From Lactarius indigo (Eukaryota; Basidiomycota; Agaricomycetes; Russulales; Russulaceae): a stretch of 64,000 nt of DNA. The notes under the pieces were generated by a model. That model did no database searches. It worked only from the letters and a program-made list of their open reading frames with translations, and had not been told where the DNA came from. The stretch is taken from the NCBI GenBank assembly GCA_025766275.1, contig JAFKAC010000020.1:682001-746000 (forward strand), given 5' to 3'. A program made the position numbers and the translations under genes. How positions within the stretch are numbered: the first letter of the stretch is position 1; every line of letters begins with the position of its first letter. Shown piece by piece: positions 43,306 through 55,804 of the stretch.

Positions 43306-46108
43306 CTAGACGTCATCCTCTCCCCCATCGCCATCCTCGTCCAAAACAAGCTTCCTTTTCTTCCCAGGCATATCTGTGCCATCACCAAAACCGACACCAG
43401 CCTTTCTTCGTAGTTCATCGATATTCACATCGCCTTCATGCGCCCACTCGAGCACAAGATGGCGCCCGAGTAAGTGCGTGTGCTTGAGCGCGTTGTACGC
43501 ATTTTCTGCTTCGTGTCGTGTGACAAACTCGAGGAACGCAAAGCCGCGCGAGCGACGGTCAAAGCGTTTAGGCAGGCGGACAGATTTGAGTTTGCCGTAT
43601 GCACTGAAACATAGACCAACGATGAGTCCCAACTGCCTAGTCGCGCAAGACGGGCTAGGGCTACGCACCCGAAGAGCTCTTGGATATCCTTGCGTGTCAC
43701 CTCAAACGGCACGTTCTTCACCAGCATCTTCGTCGTTTTGGCCTTCTCTCTTCCACCTTGCTTTTCTTCGTCCTGCTCCTCCGCACCACGTCCAGCAAAC
43801 TTGACGCTTAGCGTGTGTCCGTCGAGAACGTATCCATGCATGCCTTTGAGCGCTCTTCGCGCCGCGTCTGCAGTCCGGAACCCAACAAATCCGAACCCCA
43901 TACTCAGACGCGCACCAGGACGCTTCGGATCTGGCTTCGTCTGCATGCGGGCAAAGGCAAAGCCGGGGAGGTGGCGGAACGCGTTCGTAAAGCGCTCTGT
44001 CGGGGTCGCAAAAGCGAGATTTTTCACGAATAGCGTCTTACCGCTGGTGGTATCCACGTCGGCGTCTTCCCCCACGTCCGTATCTCCGATGGTGACGGGT
44101 GCAACGTCGCTCGCTATTTGGGGCACCGAAGAAGTGGACTGGAACATCCCCAGGGGTCCCTTCTCCAGGTAGATGACAGAGTTGCCTAGTCGGCGATAAG
44201 CGACAGCGCGGAAGGCCCTATGAGCGTCGTCCGCGTGTACGAACTCTATTACTGCCAACGTTCCAGCAGGCGGAACCAGTACACGTTGCAGCTCGCCATG
44301 GGCGCCAAAAATTTCGCGCAATTGCTCCGCCGTCGTTCCATATGGAATGTTCTTGACCAGGATGACCGTTTCGGAGCGCCTCCGACTGGAAAAGGCAGAA
44401 AGAATGACGCCATGGGTCTCCAAATATGTTTTCGTCTCTTGAATGATATGTGTCTCTGCAAGGGCGAGCTTGACAGCAGCGTCGGACACCTCTGGATCGA
44501 GAATGTCGGATTTGGATACATTCATCCGATCGGCCACGGACGTTAGAACGGCATCGCTCTGCAAGCGAATGCTCAGCAACGTTGTAAGATCACAATCAGC
44601 GACACCTACGAACGTTCATATACAGCATGGTCCAATTGAATTCTTTACCCGCAGCCGCTTTGCGCTTTTCGTTGCGTTGCTCTTTTATTGTTTTTGGCTT
44701 GCCTGTGCCCTCCGTAATTGCCGCGCCATCTCGCTTATCGACCGCACCGATTATGTGCAACAGTCGACCTTGAAAAGGCCTCTTGTCTAGGGCCCGAAAG
44801 GCCACCAAGGCATCTTGGGATTGTGCGAACGTGACGAACGCGAGACCCTTGGACTCTTTGGTCACAGAGTCAACTGGAATGTGTATCTAGAGTGTGTTTG
44901 TCAGAATGTATCCTTAAGGGGAAACACGAAAAGTGGAAGAGTCGTCAGTATCTACTATCTTTGATTTCCCAGCATAATCAACATTCCGCGAAGGGTCTGC
45001 TGTCCCTATGCTAGTTCTCATCCCAAGGAGAATGCAGTCCACGGGAGGAATAAAGTTACTCACCTGAATACGTTGACCATTAATAGCTTCTCGATGAGTA
45101 AAGCAGAGGTGAAACTGGGCCTTGACACACCTGCAAGACGACCGTCAGTACGGATGGTGACCAATGATAGACAGCTTTGAAAAGAAGCTCGACAATACGC
45201 AGAGCACTCCAGAATTCCCCACCACCCTCTGTGCTGGGCCCATCCTAGTATATAGGGTCTGCTCACCTGAGATAACGCTCCAAATGGTTGGAACAACCCA
45301 CGTAATTCGTCTTCGGTACAGGTGAAAGTAAGATTTCGAACAAACAACCTTGCTGTATGAAGTATTGTCTTCACGGTTGGATCATCATCGTCCGGGACTT
45401 TCTCGGCTTGATCTTCGCTGTCTGATTGTTCGAAAGGTTTCTCTGAACTTGTGGGGTCCTCAACACCTCCTCTCATTCGTTGCCGCATCCATTCCATGTC
45501 TGTGAGGCCTTGCTGATCCACCGTCTCCTGTGGATCCTCTGACTCTCCATTAGTGACTGGTGTCTTGCCCTTTTTCAGTGGAGGTGCGGTGGGGTGATTT
45601 ATCCCCGGGGCGATTTTGTTAGCCTTGGGTAGCATGACCTCCATGAACTCTTCGAAACTAGCGTCGTTCCCTTTAACTTTTGTTGGAGGGGCATCCGATT
45701 TACGACTGTGGGCCTTTTTTTTGTTGGAAGTAGAGCCGGTATCGCGCTCGGTGGGCGAAGAATCCAGACGGGGTCGCTTGTTTGGCCGAGGTGCGGGTAC
45801 TGCGCTAGCACCCTAGTGAACGATTGACTTGCAGCGCTGTGTGAGCTATAAGGAATACTCACATCGATAACTTCAACCCTCACCCGAGTCGAGTCGATGA
45901 ATGTTTTATCGTACCATTCCTTAGCCTTTAAAGCATCCTCATCTGTCTTGAAACCGACAAACCCAAATCTCCGTGCCGTGCCGTCCTGCTTAAGGGCAAC
46001 CTTGACATCCGTAATTGTACCTCCTGGCCCTTTTGATTGAGAGAAATGTTCCTTCAGTAGCGCAGGAGTAACGTATGGCGGTAAATTTTTGACAATGAGA
46101 CGGGACAT
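43306..46108 (-). CDS. MRD1: Mrd1, five-RRM factor of small-subunit rRNA processing
   Basis: Nucleolar RNA-binding protein of the SSU processome (RBM19 in animals). The start is ATG at 46108 (MSRLIVKNLPPYVTPALLKE); a TTG two codons earlier is not the start. Five RRMs are visible: RLIVKNL...GFVGFKT; ARLFVRNLTFTCTEDELRGL...GLAFVTF; ETVILVKNIPYGTTAEQLRE...AVIEFVH; TLFVKNLAFATPTERF...GFGFVGF; and MLVKNVPFEVTRKDIQELFG...GFAFLEF. Between RRM1 and RRM2 lie the acidic linker and SFEEFMEVMLP, typical of Mrd1. The C-terminal tail is basic then acidic (KKRKLVLDEDGDGGEDD). One intron inside RRM2 (44887-45266, 380 nt) is much longer than the others and holds an exon-like segment. The start codon lies 47 bp from that of IRC20. 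Confidence 0.93.
45064..45130 (-). other. Candidate cryptic (poison) exon inside the RRM2 intron of MRD1
   Basis: 67 nt flanked by CTTGCAG and GTGAGT. Flanking exons splice to each other in phase 0 (ALSQ/IHIPVDS), so including 67 nt shifts the frame, and in the entering frame TAA occurs within the segment. It would produce a transcript open to nonsense-mediated decay. Confidence 0.4.
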
Positions 46109-46155
46109 CGTCAAGCCGAGCTAAGCGACTCGCGACTCGCCGAACCCCTGGCACA
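46109..46155. promoter_or_regulatory. 47-bp intercodon bidirectional promoter, MRD1 / IRC20
   Basis: The two ATGs (46108 minus, 46156 plus) are only 47 bp apart. The space is GC-rich, with GCGACTCGCGACTCGCC, a near-repeat of GCGACTC. There is no TATA box. Each 5' UTR must be very short or overlap the other gene. Confidence 0.7.
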
Positions 46156-49100
46156 ATGCGTGGGAATTCGGGTGAGTCATTCTCGTGACCGTAAACCGCG
46201 TCGCGCGTCAGACTCGAGTGGTCTCCGAGTTCTCTTTCTTTTCCGTCATCTACCCTCGGATCTTACAGAAAGCATGCGTTCCTCAGTTTCTTCACATCAA
46301 CTTTCTTACAGGACGAGAGAGAGGACTCATTCCGGTGTATCTGGACGTCTCACACTCAATTTCAAACTAATTTTGGACCTTTTGCGTGCCCTCTTGGAAG
46401 ATGACTATGGTGCTGAGTCAACTACAGCCACAGGACAGAAGCGTCCCTGTATGCTCTTGCGTCCCGACTGTACAAAACGGCGAAATTTCGGAACGGATCA
46501 GCCCAGTACATCCTGCAATCCCTATGAGACCATTCCTGTACTCCGTCATGAGTTCAAATTGCGATACTCCAAAGCAGGTCCGGAGGATGGTCCTGACGAC
46601 GTCCAACTTATTTCCGATAACGAGGCAGAATGTGAAGGCCTCACTTCCTTGGAGGAATCTCTCATATTTTATCTGAGGGATCGCTACGCAAATCCTGCCG
46701 AACCCATAACCCTCGATTGCGGCGACGTTCTCATCAATAGTCACGGGAAGCACGGGGGAACCGTCAATGCCAAGCTTTCGCATCCGGAAGAGAATTGGCC
46801 TGATTTCCGCGACGTATTCTTCATCCCTCCACTATATGCTGAGAGTATTGGGACGGAGGAAGGGAATCTCTTCTCTTGGGTTGATGCGCTTAAGCAGCTC
46901 AATTCTCATCAATCTGTCGTAGAAGTGGCAGCTTGTCTTCGCTTGATTATTTTGCCCCTCACTTTATGGGACGAGTCATGGCGGACTTTGCCATTCCACC
47001 TGGTCGTAGACGTGACACTCTTGTTCCGCGTTCCTTCCATTTTTCAACCGTTCACGAGTTCTCGCAAAGCGCAGAATCGTATTGAACTGGAGACTGCAAG
47101 GCGTGGCCTTCTACATCTCGCGTTTCCTCATTCCCTTCCAGAAATGTTATTTTCCTCCTTCCATGGAAGAGTTGACGTTTCATTCCTGTATGCTGTGGTA
47201 CAGCCTGCCCAAGCCGTTCTCTGCGAGACAGTCGACAAGTTTCTACAACCCACAGCACTTATTCCCGCGCTCCTTCCTTTCCAGAAACGCACTGTTAAGT
47301 GGATGCTCGAGCGCGAGGGGAAAACACCTGGGCCCGATGGCCAACTAGTTTCCAGGGATGCAGACTCGATGGAGCTCCCTGTCCTATGGCGACGCGTCAG
47401 CGTACAACGAGGAGACGAACCACTGAACTGGTATTATCACCGCCTCACAGAAACTCTAACGCCTGACCGTCCGCACCCACTCGTCGTCCGTGGTGGTATC
47501 GTGGCGGAAGAGCCTGGCTTGGGAAAGACGGTGGAGTGTATCGCGCTCATCCTTCTCAACCCCGGCCTCGGAAGAAATCCGACTGATGCCCGATGGAATT
47601 TCGAGGGAAGAATGCCTATAAAGGATATCAGGGTACGTCTCGTCCTTTCACTGGGCTTGGAGATCTTAACGCCAGCTGTAGACGACTCTCATCATCACTC
47701 CCAACTCTTTATCTCAGCAATGGATAGACGAGCTCTCCCGGCACGCTCCATCCCTCAAGGTTTTAGTCTATCCAGGGTGGAGAAACCTTTCAATTGGAAC
47801 GAAAACTCCTCAAAAAGTGGTTTCCAAGTGGGCTAGGGAAGGAAAGGCTAACGATTTAGGCTCAACTGAGCCTGAAAGCGCCGACATGTCAATTCTCGAG
47901 AGTTGGCCAGCTTACATCAATGACTTCGACGTGTGCGTCACAACATACGACATTTTGCGGAGTGATTTGAATGTTGCACGTGCCCCGCCTGTGCGACCAG
48001 TACGTCAGACTGCGGAATACTCCAGAGATAAACGTCCAATAAGCCCCTTGGTTGTATGCGAGTGGTATCGTGTTATCATGGATGAGGTTTGGTAGCCCCG
48101 CTCAATACGACAAGTCAACTGATTTTTATTCGAAGGTCCAAATGGTTGGGGGAGGGAAGGCTTCGTGCGTGTCTTAGTCCTGTTTCTCGTGCGCGTGACT
48201 TTGTACTCATCCGATGGTGTCAGTGAGATGGTGTCTCTTATTCCACGCTTTTCGTCCTTCGCTGTCTCTGGTACACCCGCCAAAACCCGGGTTTCAGATC
48301 TATCTTACGTTCTCAAGTTGGTTCGACAGCCTTTTCGCACACTGGCGCTTACATGAATGCCCCAGGTTTCTTCGTGTCGATCCAATCATATACGGGCCTA
48401 AGAACTGGAACAAACTCATTCAGCCCAGCTATGCTGCTGAGTTTGCGGAAGTATTCCAACAGTATGCTGTTAGGTATGTCGCCCTATCATTCGGAGGCCA
48501 ATTGTTCCTGATAGACCCATTAGGACCGTGAAATCGGCAGTGCAGGCAGAGCTCACGATCCCTACGCAGACACGCTACGTGTTCCCCATCTGCTTGGGCA
48601 GGGTCGAGCGACACGTTAGCTATTGCGCTTACCGGCTTTGCAGTGGGCTGACGCGTGCCTTCTTAGGTCTATGATCAAAACTGGGAGAACGCCCTATTGG
48701 AGCTCAGCCTCGACGCACGTGGTATAACCACTTCGCAAATGCCGGAAGTCAACACCACCCTTTTGCGCAGTTGGTTGAGAAAACTTCGTCAAATATGTAC
48801 ACACCCTCAAATAGGGCAGCTACAGAGACCCGGAGACAAGGCATACAAGCCTGGAGTGTTGAAGACCATGGGGCAGGTTCTCGGCGGAATGAAGGACCAA
48901 AACTGGCGTAATGTCATAGACGACAGACGCAATAAAGCACGTGGATCCCGATTCTCCCTTGTACCACTCGTTAATATCTTTGCCTCAGATCAATACAATG
49001 GCTGTCACAACGCAGATAATGCAACACGATCCACGTCTTGATCACCCAGAAGAAAATTGTTTGGAGATCCTCTTACAGGCCGAGAATGAGGCCGATCACG

Positions 49101-52100
49101 TTATCTCAGAGGTCCTCTCCTATATCGCAGATCACGACGCTGAAGGGGAGAAGCTTATAGCGGAAGCGGCAACACTTCGTGCTGCGAGACGCGAAAAGCG
49201 AGCCTCTACGCAGAACGCGGGAAATATTCATCGTGGAGACGACGAAGATGACGGGCGTCAAGAAGACCACCGTTCCTCTATGTTCGACGACGACGACGAC
49301 AGCCTCTCAGATCATGAGGGGCTCCCGAAAACTGCAGCTGGTGAGGAGCACGTCCACAAGTCTCGTGCTCTCCAACAGCGCCTGCGGGAGTGCTATCTCA
49401 CATTACACAGAGTCAAATTCTTGCAAGGGGACGTGTATCATTGGATGGGTGGATCGAAAGCCGAGGAAGAAGCGGCAGCTTACGGGGCCGCGGACGGGCT
49501 ACGTAGCAAACTGCTTAAGTGTATGTTTTTTTTCTCATATGTTGTCGAATGCCTATGTGACCCCCCTGTCAGTCCCCGAAGAGTCAGCTAGGAGAGCCAT
49601 GGTGCAACTTGGAGCAAATATTGGGAAGAGGAAACTTGTTGAGAAGGATATTCTTGTTGAAGTCCCCTATTGCCCTCGAGGCGGGATCCTGTCCTCTCAT
49701 CTGGTAAGTATTATCGACACTCGCGCTGCTACGGCTGAGTCTTCGTCAAGTTGGAGGAAGCAGACGAACTTATAGATCGGGTACTCAATGCACAATCTCG
49801 CGTGCTGTGGGAATGGAGAACTCGAATTTACAACCTTCTCACGCAGAAGCTAACCGCAAGCAACGGCGAAGGGGAAGCGGATGGACAGGAATACTCGAGA
49901 ACTTTAGAGACTCAGGGAGAGGCAGAGACATATCTACAAGCTTACGCTGTTCTCCTTGCTGACCGACGCGAGGTGCTCTCTGCGGAACGGACCATCTTAG
50001 CTGTTCATGACGCTAAGGAGCGCAAACGCCGCAAAACTACTGCAGCCATGAAAGCGACTGCAGCAGATGAGCCAAACGCCGATCTGTTCACCGAGGACAT
50101 CGAGCTCCAGCCCGAGCATGAAGTCCTCAGAGAAGAGCTGATGCATACACGCAATGCCCTGCTAGAGAACTTCATGGGACGAGCTGTGAAATCTATCGTG
50201 GTTGACCTGTCGGCTGTGGCTGCAAAGATTACCAAGGATGATGACCCAGAGAAAATCCTCGCAAAGGAAGGTGTATCGAGCCTTCGCCGATTCATGTCGG
50301 TCCAAAGTTCGTGTTTAAAATCGTCCTTAAGCGTGTCGTGGCACACTCATGAAGATGATGTTAAGCCACCATAAATAACCAGATAGAAGCTGATCTCGCA
50401 CTTTTTCGCAAGGTGTTCAATGAACGAATTTTGTGCTTCTAGTCGACCCCTGTTATCTCTGCTTGCTGATGCGCTATGTTTAGATACTTCCGTCAGTTGC
50501 AGGAGATCTCCGACTCCGTTAGGGACGCAGAGTGGGGCGACGACGTTGAACAAGCCCTCCGAAACAACAGGGCAGCTCAGGCAGAACTTGAGCGCAAAAT
50601 CAATACAGGTCGTGCCAGACAACGATTCGTACGCTCTGATTCCCTCTCACCGAGGAATAGCCACCTATCAGTCCGCAGCTCACTCACCTATCGGAAGCAC
50701 AAGACGCCGGAGAAGGTGAAGCGGAAGAGGGTTGCATTTTGTGTGGAAGCGAGTTCATTCGCGGTTACATTACCCAATGGTGAGTCAGGATAATGACGGT
50801 CCATGGCGGTCCATCGATGCTAACATCGTGAACTCTACAGCGCTCATGTGTTCTGTGAGGTGACAAGTATCCTTTGATCAGCGGATAATCGTTCTGGGCT
50901 GATGATGAGCCGGTGATGTAGGATTGCATGAAGTCGTGGCTGTTGCGCCATGGCAAGGCCTGTCCAGTCTGCCGGTATGCGCACCCCATCTTCTCATCCT
51001 CTGCATGGCTGAGCACACCTGGCTGCCCCAGATTCCCTATCCATGTCGATACACTCCAACGCTTCTCGATGCAGAAGAAAGATATGGATAGGGCTGCGCA
51101 ACCCCCGGAGAAACTTCAGGACGACCTTATCCCGAAGTCTCGCCGAGAGATCGAGTACAGCACCATTAGTCCCGGCCTGCTTGCTGAAATCGACACGATG
51201 GAGGTGCACGGTAGTTATGGGACAAAGATCGATACACTAGTGCGCCACCTCCTGTACCTACAACTTGCGGACGGGGGCGCAAAGAGTATCGTGTTCTCGG
51301 CCTGGGAAGATTCATTGCACAGTGCGCATTATTCCGTTGTCTCGTATCCGAAGCATCGATGACAGCACCCTCGATGAAAACAGTCGTCGAACACGCCTTG
51401 ACTAGGAATGGTATGCGCTGGTTCATCATCCATTCTTGTTCAGCTACATGTTTGGTCATATTGGTTGCGATCAGGCATACCAACCCTTCGGATAGACTCG
51501 GGAAACCACAAGAAAGACGCAGCAGCGAAATTCCGCAATGACCCCAATATCCTCGTGTTGCTCCTGCACGGGTGTGTCCATATCCGCCAAATGCCGAATC
51601 CCCCCGGGGGGTAGGGGTTGCTGATAGAATCCAAGGGAACGGCAGAACGCAGGACTAAACGTGACTTGTGCCTCTCGCGTTTTCCTTTTGGAGAGCGTAG
51701 TTCACCATTCATTTGAGATCCAAGGTTGGCCCTCCGAACGCTATCCATCGAAATCGATCAGCGCCCTAACGAGGTTCTCTGCTTGTAGCAATCGCGCGAA
51801 TCGACAGATTGGGGCAATCCAGGCCGACGGAAGGTAAGATCATTTTGAAAATCCACGTGAACTTTACTTATCGGTCTCAGTGTATTGCTACTATGCTGAA
51901 GGCACGTTCCTTTACCCCCGGAAGGCTCCGACCAGCGCCCAACCTCATACATCGAATTGCACTAATGATGACTTGCTGCAGACACGGTTGAACGAAACAT
52001 ATTGAATCTCGCCGTACGCCGGGGCTTATCGCTCTACACAACCGACCGCGCTCGCGGCACGGTAGACACAGCGGCGTTCGCACCAGAAGCTGAGAAGCCG

Positions 52101-52488
52101 ATCATCGACGCGCCGGAAAAGAAGCAACAGAAGGGCGACTTCATTTTCAGGTAGGTCACTTCACTCCGTTTCACAACTTGTGCAGACCAACCCCCCTTTG
52201 GGGCGTTGGTGTGCCTGCGCAAGCTGGTTGGCTGACTGACTGGTGGCACCAACTGACGTGGCAAATCCCTCCCCACGTAGGCTGGATGACATGATGTCCA
52301 TCCTGTTCCCGCATTTGAGCGAGGATGTGGAATTCTTACTTCCTCCGGAGGACGTGGATATGAGGGATCCGTTGGCTGCTCCCTCCAATGCCGCCAATGC
52401 CAATGCTTCGTCATTTGCTGCTGCGTCCCTATCCCGCAGCAGCCGTGCCCCTGAAAACGCTGTAGCGGGACCATCCAGGCTTGGCTGA
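46156..52488 (+). CDS. IRC20: Irc20/SHPRH-like SNF2 ATPase with RING finger
   Basis: Nuclear SNF2-family translocase and probable E3 ubiquitin ligase. The ATG at 46156 lies on a 16-nt first exon ending at GTGAGT. Helicase motif I is GGIVAEEPGLGKTVECIALI, followed by TLIITPNSL-type motif Ia, CVTTYDILRSDLNVA and the Walker B variant DEVQMVGGG, with FAVSGTPAKTRVSDLSYVL as motif III. A long acidic insertion (DDEDDGRQEDHRSS, then DDDDDSLSDHEGL) and coiled-coil stretches separate the lobes. The RING finger near 50721-50990 is EGCILCGSEFIRGYITQCAH VFC...CMKSWLLRHGKACPVCR. The C-lobe has YGTKIDTLVRHLLYLQ, KSIVFSAWEDSL, VHHSFEIQAIARIDRLGQ and EGTVERNILNLAVRRGLSLY, ending DMMSILFPHLSEDVEFLLPP. AEEPGLGKT and DEVQ in place of DEMGLGKT and DEAH are typical of this subfamily as I know it. 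At least 15 introns; the frame is recoverable throughout. Confidence 0.88.
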
Positions 52489-53198
52489 TGATAGCTAAGC
52501 TCTATTCCCACATAGTTAGTACTCACCCTTCAATTTGTCTATATCATCACGCCGGGTGCGCGAGGGCTCGTCGTGTATCAGTGTAGAGGGCGCTGTCTGA
52601 CGGGAGGAGACGGAAGCTGATCTCAATGTTATTTAAAGTTGTGGTTCATTCGATTGCGCATGAATCGAGCAGTACCTTACCAATGACACAGTTGTCGTCA
52701 CTTGTGGTGAGGCATAATTAGCGCCGTTTGGGACGCCCAAAAACCACCTTTGACACGTGCAGGCACGAAGAGGCATCAATAATCTGGCATCAAGTCACAT
52801 CCCACATGATGACGACACCCCTACAGTGCCCAGTGCAGTAATGATGTGGTCCTTCACTTTTGCACATTCCCACATTGTTCATGATCATAAGACGCTCTGT
52901 TACGAAACGACGATGCGAGTTGTACTGCAACACACACCCACTACTAGCGAGATGATGATGTGAGAAAAAAGGCTACACGAGAAAAAACAAACTTTGGGGC
53001 ATGTGCGTGTCATGATGAAGGTGAGGGGGGGTATGGACGAACATTGGATAATGGAGGGGAGGTATGCGTGCATGTGACGAGAGACCAGGTAAGTGCGACG
53101 TGATAAGTAACAGTAAAAAAAGAAGAGACGAGTGAGCAAAATATTTGACAATGGCCGATGCGTAAACCCTTGAAATCTAATACTAGTTACCTTGCCGC
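52489..53198. other. Convergent spacer of IRC20 and the Tay1-like gene
   Basis: 710 bp of 3' flanks. Contains short repeats of ATGATG and ACACAC type. Nothing gene-like. Confidence 0.45.
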
Positions 53199-55804
53199 TC
53201 AGCGAGACCGCCCGTCCCAGCTCGCGCGCTTACGCTTGTTGTCCCCACAACCGCCCTTGTTCAGCAGCAAGTCCTGCGGCGATACGGCGCTCATTCCACG
53301 CTGGTGCATCCTCTCCCTCGGCATCGGCCCGCCGTCACCGCCGCCGACCTTAGTCTGCACGGCCGGGTTGGCGCGTGCCAGGTCTAGCGCAGCACCCTGG
53401 CGAGCTTCGGCGAGTACAGCAGTCTCTGCAGCACCACCAACAGCACTCCCGGAGCCGCTGTTGGCGCCAGCGCCAGCACCATTCTGGAAATAGTGCAAGT
53501 CGAGGAACGGTAGAGTGAACGCATCGGCAGCGTCTCCGAGGCCGTGAGGCATCATGAGTGCAGACTCTGCGCTAGCGGCACTGGCGCTAAGACTGGCGAG
53601 GTCGAGGGAAAGCGAGCGGGAAGGGGTGAGAGGCGGTGCGGGTGCGGATGGAAGGAACCGGTGTTCGGGGGGTGGGACCGAAAGTGATCGACTCTGCTGC
53701 TGGTGATGGTGGTGGTGATGGTGATGATGCTGCGTCGTGTGCAGGATCGGGCGGGTGGTGCGAACGGGTGTACCCGGTGCAGACTGTTGCACGTCGAGGT
53801 TGAGAATGTCCTCTGGCACGACGCCGAAGCCCGTGTGTGGCTGTGGCAGTTGTGGCGCGGGGTGAGGGTGGGACTGGGGTTGGGGCTTGCGCTCGACGGC
53901 GTCCATGGGAGCGTCGACGTCCACACCCTCCGGCTCGCCGTCATTGAGGTTGATGGCGGCAAGCTCTATCTCGTCGATGCCGGGGAGTGCGGGGGTATGC
54001 ATCTGGAGGGGGTGCAGCGCGAGCCCAAGTCCCGCAGCGGCACCAGCAGCGCCGAATCCAAAACCCGGGCCGTAGTCCACGGAGACGGGAGGCTGGTGGC
54101 TACGAGTGCCGAAGATGAGGTCACCAGCGTAGTTCGAGTGGTGTGTGACCCCGTGGAATGCACTGCTTGGCATCATCTCGGGGTCGCTGAATGTGCTGAG
54201 CCCGTCATGTTCGGGGCCGGCCTCCGAGGCGAAGTCGTGGGCGAGTGAAGGTGGAAAAAGATCATAGCGGTCAAGGACACCGTGACTCAAGTGGGCAAAA
54301 GCAAAAGGGGAGTTTGGGGAGGGTGACATCCCGCCAAAGTACGACGGCGAGCTGGAGTTAGCCGTCGACTGGTCAAGGCGAGGGTTCGCGGATAACCAGT
54401 CCGTGGGACCCCAAGCGGACTTGCCCACCATAGTCACCCCATTGGGACCAAGACCGCGACGCGAAAAGGGAGAATCGAAAAAAAAGTCGTGAGAAGAGGA
54501 CGCGGGCGAGGCAGCGGTATTGCCGGTGGACCAGGTAGCAGCGGAGTGCATAGGGGTATCGAGTGCAGACCAGGTCTGCGAGTGGGACGAGTCCGTCACG
54601 TCGGACTGGGACGCGCTGGAGAGGAACTCGGGGATGGCCAAGGGTTCAGTGGCGGAATCGAGGGATGCAATGCCAACGTCACGAAAGGGCTCGAGGTTCT
54701 GCTGTTGGGCGGCCTGCTGGACCATGTGTTTCATCGACTCTGGGTTGCTCACCCGCTTGGAAGCGTACTTTGGCACGTATTCGTCGTCGTCGTCATCCCC
54801 AGAACTGTCCTCCTCCTCAGAGCCGTTGGGACTTAGGGGGACACTCTTTGTTCCTCCACGTAAAAAGCCCTGGGTGGTGTAGCGTCGCTTACGGCGGGCG
54901 GGGCCCGTCTCACGCGACGCGTGAAGGTGCTCGTCGGTCGCCGCACGTGCAGCAGCGCTGAGCTTCTTCTTTGCGGAGTTACGTGGTTTGTATCCGGCGG
55001 CCTGGTAGAGGTCGGGGAATGCATTGCGGAACCGGTCACGAAGGTCAGTGGAGCGGCGGTTTTGCTCCTGGAAGATTGGGTCTTTGACTATGGTGGCCCA
55101 AACAGTGCCATGCTTGTCGTAACCAGCCTTGAGCGCACGATCCTCTTCCTCCGTAAATGGGCGACGCTTCTTACTACGCGTCTTCTCGAAGATGGATGTA
55201 CCATCAGGAAGGGCAGAACGGACTTTGGAGGAGAGATGAGTCTTCGCGTTGGGATAGTGCTGCTTATACGCGTCGGGGAAGTAAGTGCGGAAGCTGGAGG
55301 GGATGGGTTGATGAGCAACGATTGGAAAACACGAGTTATGACGGCAGACTCACCGATCTTTAAGGTCCACGGGGGAGCGGTTGTCAAAATGTAAACTTGT
55401 ATCATTCAGGATCGCTTTCCAGTTGCCGACGCCATGCTGCAAGAAGCGAAATGAGCACGCGATACCCCACAAGAGGTTGGAACGGCCAGGCGGGGGAGAG
55501 GAGGTGGGGAAGGACGGATACTCACGCGATTGCAACCTTCGACGAGCATTTGAGTCTCTTCCATTGTCCACTTCTTACGAGCCTTTTTCTCGGGGGGCGC
55601 AGGGCTTGTAAGACGGCGGACCTTGCCGCGACGCTCGTCGGAAGGGGAGGGCAAGCCGGTGTCATCCCGAAACTTGAATGCGGGGACTTCGCGCTCTGAA
55701 GCAGGAGTTGCGAGGGAGACGCGACGTTGCTTTGGGGCAGAGGAAGAGGGAAAAGGGGCAGTGAAGGAGAAAGTAGAGGTGTGAGTGCCGATGGTTGTTG
55801 CCAT
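53199..55804 (-). CDS. Double-Myb telobox protein, Tay1-like telomere-binding candidate
   Basis: Two Myb-type repeats, both ending in a telobox-like third helix. The first (about residues 78-130) runs KKARKKWTMEETQMLVEGCN to HGVGNWKAILND to RSPVDLKDRFRTYFP. The second (about 172-222) runs KKRRPFTEEEDRALKAGYDK to HGTVWATIVKDP to RRSTDLRDRFRNAFP. VDLKDRFR and TDLRDRFR correspond to the telobox VDLKDKWR of TTAGGG-repeat binders. Proteins with two such Mybs are known as Tay1 in Yarrowia and Ustilago. A linker with KKRRYTT and an acidic patch (EEEDSSGDDDDEYVPKY) follows, then a long Ser/Pro/Ala-rich disordered region with a run of nine histidines and GFGFGAAGAAAGLGLAL. The stop is at 53199. A transcription-factor role as for Tbf1/Reb1-like proteins is the alternative. 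Confidence 0.75.

Noticed and set aside
47480..48070. AEEPGLGKT and DEVQ in IRC20 as a sign of helicase inactivation
   Set aside because: These variants are, to my knowledge, normal for the Irc20/SHPRH subfamily; the Lys and Thr of motif I and the Asp/Glu of motif II are present.
53703..54248. 181-codon plus-strand ORF opposite the Tay1-like gene
   Set aside because: Mirror of the Gly/Ala/His-rich coding tail; Val/Gly/Arg-rich composition is what the antisense of that tail gives.
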